Source: a virus. From it: a DNA stretch of 60,217 nucleotides. The DNA is taken from positions 1 to 60,217 of the IMG/VR virus record IMGVR_UViG_3300021962_000113; one strand, 5' to 3'. The notes under the pieces were generated by a model. That model ran no database searches. It was given only the letters and a program-made list of their open reading frames with translations, and had not been told where the DNA came from. Shown here piece after piece: positions 56,571 to 60,217 of this stretch (position 1 is the first letter of the stretch; every line of letters begins with the position of its first letter). Made by a program: the position numbers and the translations under genes.

Positions 56571-56746
56571 AGTATGCAATTAAGGTATATTTACCAGACA
56601 ATAGCTGGGTCTACGTAAGTGAGGGGCCGGTTGATGAAATGCGTGTATGGACTACTGACTCTCTAGAGAAAGCGGAAGCCTACAGACAGGTCTGGGTAAT
56701 TGATGGTAACGAGGAAGAAGTCGAGATAGTTGAATATCAACCTTGA
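56567..56746 (+). CDS. Small hypothetical protein (59 aa)
   Basis: A 59-residue protein (MKYAIKVYLPDNSWVYVSEG) with a beta-alpha-beta pattern (TTDSLEKAEAYRQVWVIDGN). ATG overlaps the previous stop (ATGA), so it is translationally coupled to the AbrB-like protein. The pattern is widespread in phages as small proteins of unknown role. Confidence 0.65.
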   Translation: MKYAIKVYLPDNSWVYVSEGPVDEMRVWTTDSLEKAEAYRQVWVIDGNEEEVEIVEYQP

Positions 56747-56771
56747 CATCTTCGTGTCAATCCGCTATTAT
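56743..56771 (+). promoter_or_regulatory. Promoter TTGACA-17-TATTAT
   Basis: TTGACA (56743-56748) overlaps the stop codon of the 59-aa gene and TATTAT is at 56766-56771. Drives the cluster from 56793. Confidence 0.8.
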
Positions 56772-56792
56772 CATTGCATAAGGAGAGAAACG

Positions 56793-56972
56793 ATGACATT
56801 TGATGATATGCTAGACCGAGTTTATGATGACCATGACCTAGTTGAGTGGGTTGAGAATGTTAGCCGCGAGACGCTGGAGCTTCAGTACATGGAACTCGTT
56901 GCTCGCTATCGACTCAAGTTTAAAGAATTGCGTGATCTATCTAAGTGTATACAGGAGGTTCACTATGGTTAA
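56793..56972 (+). CDS. Small acidic hypothetical protein (59 aa)
   Basis: A 59-residue helical protein (MTFDDMLDRVYDDHDLVEWV) with a perfect AAGGAGA site. First gene of a tightly overlapping string (56793 to 58114). No family recognised. Its MTFDD start recurs in the protein at 57684. Confidence 0.65.
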   Translation: MTFDDMLDRVYDDHDLVEWVENVSRETLELQYMELVARYRLKFKELRDLSKCIQEVHYG

Positions 56973-57165
56973 AAATATAGTTGAAAACCTATCCGACATG
57001 GAGCGAGAATGGCTGTCAGGATGGCAGGGGGTAACAGGTGCAGCATTTAATTGTGTTGCTACTGATTTACTCCGCAAAGGTCTTTTGAGAAGCAACGTGG
57101 ACTGGAACTTATCTCCTCTAGGAGTAGAAGTTCTTAATTACATAAAGGAACATGACAATGTCTAA
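56965..57165 (+). CDS. Small winged-helix-like hypothetical protein (66 aa)
   Basis: A 66-residue protein (MVKNIVENLSDMEREWLSGW) whose order resembles a small winged helix (helix LSDMEREWL, helix FNCVATDLLRKGLL, wing-like SNVDWNLSPLGVEVLNYI). Such proteins often regulate transcription. AGGAGG precedes the ATG and the gene overlaps the previous one by 8 bases. Confidence 0.65.
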   Translation: MVKNIVENLSDMEREWLSGWQGVTGAAFNCVATDLLRKGLLRSNVDWNLSPLGVEVLNYIKEHDNV

Positions 57166-57358
57166 GCATTTTATTACTGTTATGGAAGGCATGAATGGCT
57201 TCTTCGGAGTCCATGTATGGCTTAATGAGGAAGAAGAAGATATTGGCCCCTTCTGGGAACCATATGAGCGTAGCCTTCTCACTCATCCGACTCGTGAAGA
57301 AGCTGAAGTAGAAGCCCAACAGTGGGCAGAAGATATGGAGATGGAATACCGTGCTTAA
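57158..57358 (+). CDS. Small acidic hypothetical protein (66 aa)
   Basis: An acidic protein of 66 residues (MSKHFITVMEGMNGFFGVHV) with a pattern typical of small phage proteins (PFWEPYERSLLTHPTREEAE, then AQQWAEDMEMEYRA). ATG 57158 is best spaced from AAGGAA; 57152 is the alternative. Overlaps both neighbours by 8 bases. Confidence 0.65.
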   Translation: MSKHFITVMEGMNGFFGVHVWLNEEEEDIGPFWEPYERSLLTHPTREEAEVEAQQWAEDMEMEYRA

Positions 57359-57542
57359 TATTTATTTTGATAATCTTTCACCACAGGACGCGAAGGCACT
57401 CTTTGATGCGTTCGCTGATAAAAGCTATCTGTCTAATGCAGAGTGCAATCTAAACGGGCATAATTCAAGTGTTCGTCTAGAGGGCTACGATCGTTACACC
57501 TTTCTCTCTGACCTAGCGGATCATTTCTATGTCTCCCGATGA
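57351..57542 (+). CDS. Small hypothetical protein (63 aa), GTG start
   Basis: A 63-residue protein (MLNIYFDNLSPQDAKALFDA) with an alpha/beta pattern. Start GTG 57351 is preceded by ATGGAG inside the previous gene. No family recognised. Confidence 0.6.
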   Translation: MLNIYFDNLSPQDAKALFDAFADKSYLSNAECNLNGHNSSVRLEGYDRYTFLSDLADHFYVSR

Positions 57543-57687
57543 TATTGATAGTATTGTTCTTGCTCTAAATGACTTCATGCACGATAGCATGGGCATTGAC
57601 TTGGACGATCAAGAGTATGATATGCTGTATAACTTTATGCACAATCAGATTGACCCATTTGTAACTAAAGAAAGGAATTTCAATTGA
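57529..57687 (+). CDS. Small acidic hypothetical protein (52 aa)
   Basis: A 52-residue acidic helical protein (MSPDDIDSIVLALNDFMHDS), overlapping its upstream neighbour by 14 bases and its downstream one by 4. Too short for most gene callers but fills the space exactly. No family recognised. Confidence 0.6.
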   Translation: MSPDDIDSIVLALNDFMHDSMGIDLDDQEYDMLYNFMHNQIDPFVTKERNFN

Positions 57688-57953
57688 CCTTTGATGATCT
57701 AGAATTTGGACCTCGTAATTCGGGCCTTCCAGGTGTTCAAGCTATGGTCTTCTTCGGCAACGGCTATGGTGCTTCTGTAATTAAAGGTTATGGAAGCTAT
57801 GGCGTTGACGATGAACTGTATGAACTTGGAGTCGTGAAGGTTGATGGTGATAGTTGGGATCTTTGCTACGATACTGAAATCACTAATGACGTTGAGGGCC
57901 ACCTCACTGAAGACGACGTGACTAATCTACTACAGGCAATCGAAGCTCTGTGA
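57684..57953 (+). CDS. Small hypothetical protein (89 aa), TTG start
   Basis: An 89-residue protein (MTFDDLEFGPRNSGLPGVQA) with a Gly/Tyr-rich beta centre (FFGNGYGASVIKGYGSYGVD) and an acidic helical end. TTG 57684 follows AAGGAA at 6 bases and overlaps the upstream stop. Similar proteins are known in phages without function. Confidence 0.68.
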   Translation: MTFDDLEFGPRNSGLPGVQAMVFFGNGYGASVIKGYGSYGVDDELYELGVVKVDGDSWDLCYDTEITNDVEGHLTEDDVTNLLQAIEAL

Positions 57954-58114
57954 TTAGTTGGTTTTTAATTATCTATGTGGCTACTGGAACTTACATAATG
58001 ATGGATGCTCTAGTAGACTCATGGTACTGGGAAGAGTATAGTCCGTTTGTAAAAATTGCTGGCGGTTTTGTTTCAGTGCTACTATGGCCTTTAATATATT
58101 TTATAGATTCATGA
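57950..58114 (+). CDS. Small two-TM membrane protein (54 aa), GTG start
   Basis: A 54-residue protein (MISWFLIIYVATGTYIMMDA) with two membrane segments and a short acidic loop (WYWEEYSPF). GTG overlaps the previous stop (GTGA). It ends exactly at a terminator. Function unknown. Confidence 0.62.
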   Translation: MISWFLIIYVATGTYIMMDALVDSWYWEEYSPFVKIAGGFVSVLLWPLIYFIDS

Positions 58115-58146
58115 AAATGGCCCTTGACTTCAGGGGCCATTTTTTG
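58115..58146 (+). terminator. Terminator whose loop contains a promoter -35 box
   Basis: AATGGCCC and GGGCCATT form an 8-bp stem, followed by T residues. The loop holds TTGACT, the -35 box of the next promoter, so the two signals are superimposed. Confidence 0.85.
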
Positions 58147-58152
58147 TATTAT
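58124..58152 (+). promoter_or_regulatory. Promoter TTGACT-17-TATTAT inside terminator
   Basis: TTGACT (58124-58129) and TATTAT (58147-58152). Start about 58159, 15 bases before the next ATG. Upstream transcripts end where new ones begin. Confidence 0.78.
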
Positions 58153-58173
58153 GAGTAATAAGGAGAAAAGACA

Positions 58174-58299
58174 ATGTTTATTCAATCACCAGAGTATCGT
58201 TGGTATAATGCTTACCAAGCCTATCGTCGTGCCAAGAATCCTGAGTTCAAGAAGTTCTGGTTTGGTGTAATGCAGCATCTTAGCAAGCAGTTCAACTAA
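58174..58299 (+). CDS. Small basic hypothetical protein (41 aa)
   Basis: A 41-residue basic aromatic protein (MFIQSPEYRWYNAYQAYRRA) with an AAGGAG site. Predicted helical. It shares a base with the next gene (TAATG). No family recognised. Confidence 0.6.
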   Translation: MFIQSPEYRWYNAYQAYRRAKNPEFKKFWFGVMQHLSKQFN

Positions 58300-58466
58300 T
58301 GGATATTCAACCTAAAGATACAAGCCGTGGACATTTCTATGTATCATTGGCTAAGAGCGGCCTGCGCATTGCAGCAGGCGCATTTCTAGTGGTAGGTAAC
58401 GTAGTCGGAGCTGGCTGCCTTCTAATCGGAGCAGAAATTCTAGGAATTGTAGAGGAGATGGTATAG
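58299..58466 (+). CDS. Small membrane protein (55 aa), Gly-rich
   Basis: A 55-residue protein with one or two Gly/Ala/Val-rich membrane segments (GLRIAAGAFLVVGNVVGAGC). No clear family. Its ATG overlaps the upstream stop and its TAG overlaps the next GTG. Confidence 0.6.
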   Translation: MDIQPKDTSRGHFYVSLAKSGLRIAAGAFLVVGNVVGAGCLLIGAEILGIVEEMV

Positions 58467-58603
58467 TGGATATTCGAGAAAAAGAAACCCTCACCTATAG
58501 CGAGGCTATAGCTCACCTAAACAGGGCCTTTAACAAGGAAACCTTCCAGAAACTTCATGATGCTATCCGAAAGGAAATCGAACGTGAACAAGCAACTAAT
58601 TGA
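58466..58603 (+). CDS. Small hypothetical protein (45 aa), GTG start
   Basis: A 45-residue helical charged protein (MDIREKETLTYSEAIAHLNR). GTG 58466 follows GAGGAG. Overlaps the next gene by 20 bases. No family recognised. Confidence 0.55.
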   Translation: MDIREKETLTYSEAIAHLNRAFNKETFQKLHDAIRKEIEREQATN

Positions 58604-58790
58604 AGCTGTTATTTTTCATGCAGCAAACCATTATGAGTTTGAAGGGTGGGACATTCTAATCGAGTGTTGGGAAGACCAAGATATTTGGAATGTAATCGAA
58701 GGCTCGACTTCTGAGAAGGAAGCCATTCGTCTAGCCGCTCAAGCACTCAAGCCACTGAATGACCGTCGAATGGAAATTGTCAATTCGTGA
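58584..58790 (+). CDS. Small hypothetical protein (68 aa), GTG start
   Basis: A 68-residue protein (MNKQLIEAVIFHAANHYEFE) with a Trp/Asp-rich middle (WDILIECWEDQDIWNVIEGS) and a helical end (SEKEAIRLAAQALKPL). GTG 58584 follows AAGGAA. The middle and end loosely resemble the gene at 49281. Function unknown. Confidence 0.65.
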   Translation: MNKQLIEAVIFHAANHYEFEGWDILIECWEDQDIWNVIEGSTSEKEAIRLAAQALKPLNDRRMEIVNS

Positions 58791-58799
58791 AATTAAGTC

Positions 58800-58828
58800 T
58801 TGATTCTATTTGCCATTTCGATTATATT
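58800..58828 (+). promoter_or_regulatory. Promoter TTGATT-17-TATATT
   Basis: TTGATT (58800-58805) and TATATT (58823-58828), with the leader ATCGAAAGGGGAAAA that resembles the one before the last gene of the window. Confidence 0.6.
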
Positions 58829-58852
58829 TATTAAATCGAAAGGGGAAAAGCC

Positions 58853-58975
58853 ATGAAGCAATTTAAAGACATGAATGAGTATCGTAAGTATCTTATGCTT
58901 CAGAGAGCACTTCTCTGGAAGCGTAAAATTGAAGAAGATCGGAAAAGGGACAGCTTCGGTGGCTCTTACTCGTAA
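58853..58975 (+). CDS. Small basic helical protein (40 aa)
   Basis: A 40-residue basic protein (MKQFKDMNEYRKYLMLQRAL) ending in RDSFGGSYS. AAAGGGG precedes it. Overlaps the next gene by 17 bases. No family recognised. Confidence 0.55.
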   Translation: MKQFKDMNEYRKYLMLQRALLWKRKIEEDRKRDSFGGSYS

Positions 58976-59090
58976 TCCTATCGCTCGCAACCTGTGGAAA
59001 TTCAATAAACCCAAAGTTGTTAAATCAAAGAAACTCTATTGCAGGAAGGGAAATAAAAATGCTTACAAGTCATGTGACAGCCAATCTTGA
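58959..59090 (+). CDS. Small basic phage protein, DUF7230-like (43 aa)
   Basis: A 43-residue basic protein (MALTRNPIARNLWKFNKPKV, then KKLYCRKGNKNAYKS). The RNP.AR....FNK..V pattern with a basic end recalls the widespread small phage family DUF7230. GTG 58959 is preceded by AAGGGA. Its function is unknown; binding of nucleic acid would fit the charge. Confidence 0.6.
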   Translation: MALTRNPIARNLWKFNKPKVVKSKKLYCRKGNKNAYKSCDSQS

Positions 59091-59364
59091 CCAGTGGGTC
59101 GAGAACGGCTTTATTACTACGGAACAGCGTGATGCTGTAGAGCAGCTCATGGAAACTGCTGTGCAGGATGCCTATGAAGCTGGTCTATTGAATACCGACG
59201 ATGGCTATGATGATGGCTACTCTGATGGAGTTGACAGTGGTTACGATAGCGGTTGGGATGCTGGCTACGAACAGGCTAAGAAGGAGCTTCGTGACGAACT
59301 TCGTGACGAATGGTTTGAACAAGGCTGGGCGGAAGCTCTTGCCGAACATGGTATTGAGGAGTAG
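59059..59364 (+). CDS. Acidic protein with GY..GY repeats (101 aa)
   Basis: A 101-residue acidic protein (MLTSHVTANLDQWVENGFIT). Residues about 47-72 are a repeated Gly-Tyr-x-x-Gly-type run (DDGYDDGYSDGVDSGYDSGW), followed by a charged helix (KKELRDELRDEWFEQGW). Such GY-repeat linkers occur in several phage proteins and may be flexible or bind metal. ATG 59059 has AAGGGA upstream. Confidence 0.68.
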   Translation: MLTSHVTANLDQWVENGFITTEQRDAVEQLMETAVQDAYEAGLLNTDDGYDDGYSDGVDSGYDSGWDAGYEQAKKELRDELRDEWFEQGWAEALAEHGIEE

Positions 59365-59369
59365 TTGAT

Positions 59370-59660
59370 ATGAATACGAAGTATTGTTTCGAAGAACTAG
59401 ACATTAATGGTGTCAGCGTCGCGGAAGCTATCGCTGCACTTCAGGCATGGGAAGCTGAAAACCCAGAAGCAACGGAATCTTCTCTCAATATCTATAGTGA
59501 CGGATACGAGGGCGCAGGTGTTGAAATTACTTTTCATCGTCCGATGACTGAAGTTGAACTCGATGCTTTCAAGATTCAGCAGGCTAATGCTGTTGCCTAT
59601 CAGCAAGAGCGTGACCGCGCAGAATATATACGACTCAAAGTATTGTTTGAAGGTAACTAA
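59370..59660 (+). CDS. Hypothetical protein (96 aa)
   Basis: A 96-residue alpha/beta protein (MNTKYCFEELDINGVSVAEA), with SSLNIYSDGYEGAGVEITFH in the middle and a long helix at the end. GAGGAG precedes the ATG. Conserved-looking in small phage early genes, but no function is known to me. Confidence 0.65.
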   Translation: MNTKYCFEELDINGVSVAEAIAALQAWEAENPEATESSLNIYSDGYEGAGVEITFHRPMTEVELDAFKIQQANAVAYQQERDRAEYIRLKVLFEGN

Positions 59661-59661
59661 G

Positions 59662-59865
59662 ATGCAAGTAGTAATTGATATGGACTCCGAACAGATTTCC
59701 AATCTAGTGTTTAATGAACTAAAAGAAACTCTATTCCAGTTCGAAGAAGATATGGAAAAGGATAAGCCTGGCATATTTTCTATGAATGAAATCTATGATA
59801 AGATGCAGATTCAACAGCATATTGATGCAATTCTACTGCTTTTGGAGTGGTATCGAGTACCATGA
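59662..59865 (+). CDS. Hypothetical protein (67 aa)
   Basis: A 67-residue acidic helical protein (MQVVIDMDSEQISNLVFNEL). ATG 59662 directly follows the previous gene; its stop overlaps the next ATG (ATGA). No family recognised. Confidence 0.62.
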   Translation: MQVVIDMDSEQISNLVFNELKETLFQFEEDMEKDKPGIFSMNEIYDKMQIQQHIDAILLLLEWYRVP

Positions 59866-59975
59866 TTACAACATTAGTAGGAGCTTTCCTGCTAATACCT
59901 GGGTCGTTCGTAGTGCCTCTATTGGTACTACGAGCGGCCTATAAACGTATAAGGAGAGTAAAAAGTGACTTGTGA
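59862..59975 (+). CDS. Short single-TM protein (37 aa)
   Basis: A 37-residue protein with one membrane segment (TLVGAFLLIPGSFVVPLLVL) and a basic tail (RAAYKRIRRVKSDL), so N-out/C-in is likely. It is coupled by ATGA to the previous gene and overlaps the next by 11 bases. Confidence 0.55.
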   Translation: MITTLVGAFLLIPGSFVVPLLVLRAAYKRIRRVKSDL

Positions 59976-60129
59976 AATTTGTAAATATTGGAATCCTACA
60001 CCCGCTGTTGGTGGTGGTCAGTGTCAACGCTATGCGCCTCGTCCATCTAATTCTAAGCTAGATCGGACATATTGGCCTCGTACAGATGCGGATGCAAGCT
60101 GTGGCGAGTATGTGGGCAGGAACGCTTAA
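59965..60129 (+). CDS. Cys-rich small protein, probable metal-binding (54 aa)
   Basis: A 54-residue protein with four conserved-type cysteines: CEICKYW (C3, C6), GGGQCQRYAP (C20) and DASCGEYVG (C46). The pattern C-x2-C...G.C...AP...WP.T...CGE occurs in small proteins of bacteria and phages and suggests zinc or iron binding. GTG 59965 follows AAGGAG. Function unknown. Confidence 0.62.
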   Translation: MTCEICKYWNPTPAVGGGQCQRYAPRPSNSKLDRTYWPRTDADASCGEYVGRNA

Positions 60130-60137
60130 AATCAGTG

Positions 60138-60166
60138 TTGACCTTTCCTCGTGATTCGGTTATTAT
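60138..60166 (+). promoter_or_regulatory. Promoter TTGACC-17-TATTAT
   Basis: TTGACC (60138-60143) and TATTAT (60161-60166), start about 60173, drives the last, truncated gene. Confidence 0.72.
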
Positions 60167-60186
60167 GATTACATCGAAAGGGAGAA

Positions 60187-60217
60187 ATGAAAATGTCTAA
60201 AATTAACTACACTGAGA
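60187..60217 (+). CDS. Start of a gene cut by the window edge; perhaps a third HTH-like paralogue
   Basis: Only the first codons are visible (MKMSKINYTE, or MSKINYTE from ATG 60193) after AAAGGGAG. The beginning resembles the KNYSEAQ start of the proteins at 50577 and 53545, so it could be a third copy; too little is seen to be sure. Confidence 0.45.
   Translation, partial: MKMSKINYTE

Noticed and set aside
56346-56746. AbrB-like gene and next gene as a MazEF-type toxin-antitoxin pair
   Set aside because: The 59-aa downstream protein shows none of the MazF/PemK or other toxin motifs I know.

Overview
The window is part of the genome of a tailed, siphovirus-like bacteriophage that infects a Gram-negative (two-membrane) host. 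It carries an HK97-type head module, a long-tail module with a 1769-residue tape measure, large terminase, endolysin, and a T4-like set of replication and repair proteins. Almost every promoter I can find is a plain host-type sigma-70 promoter (TTGACA-like box, 17-bp spacer, TATAAT-like box), so the phage appears to rely on host RNA polymerase for the genes shown here. CsgG/CsgF homologues and an endolysin that targets peptidoglycan point to a diderm host, probably a proteobacterium. No species name can be given from the sequence alone.

Left arm (1-10.0 kb, plus strand): a 2-oxoglutarate/iron oxygenase cut by the window edge, an unknown protein, a PhoH-like ATPase, a UvsW-like helicase, a gp32-like single-strand binding protein, the SbcD/SbcC (gp47/gp46) nuclease pair, a PD-(D/E)XK resolvase-like nuclease, a FEN/RNase H-type 5' exonuclease and a monomeric B12-dependent ribonucleotide reductase. 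A strong bidirectional terminator at 10.02-10.05 kb separates this from the convergent late genes.

Late arm (10.05-48.1 kb, minus strand, read right to left): it starts at a promoter at 48.07-48.10 kb with a probable small terminase gene, then a lysis/membrane group (membrane-anchored GAF-like protein, two-TM holin-like protein, membrane protein with two EF-hand loops, three-domain endolysin). Next comes an unexpected cassette: two paralogous small membrane proteins, CsgF, CsgG, a curlin-repeat protein, a FecR-domain protein and a CHASE2-class III nucleotide cyclase. Then follow large terminase, HNH nuclease, portal, a fused protease-capsid protein, connector and tail proteins, overlapping tail-assembly chaperones, tape measure and very large tail-tip/fibre proteins with Ig-like and FN3-like repeats. 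Further promoters at 37.25 kb and 28.75 kb restart transcription inside this arm.

Right arm (48.15-60.2 kb, plus strand): small early-type genes. From 49 to 55.6 kb they sit as separate transcription units with their own promoters and terminators. Each unit is backed by a divergent minus-strand promoter, and some intergenic spaces hold face-to-face promoter pairs around a GCGCC core. Recognisable products are an SGNH hydrolase, a HAD phosphatase, a DEDDh exonuclease, two (perhaps three) paralogous 103-residue HTH-like proteins, a pentapeptide-repeat protein and an AbrB-like protein. The rest are small ORFans, tightly packed and often with ATGA/GTGA overlaps from 55.6 kb onward. Between 54.6 and 55.6 kb there is no gene; instead I see a minus-strand promoter, about 570 nt of hairpin-rich sequence and a terminator, which looks like a large structured non-coding RNA.

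The observations most worth a second look are the phage-borne curli-plus-FecR-plus-cyclase cassette, the candidate large structured RNA, and the divergent and face-to-face promoter array with three probable leaderless genes.
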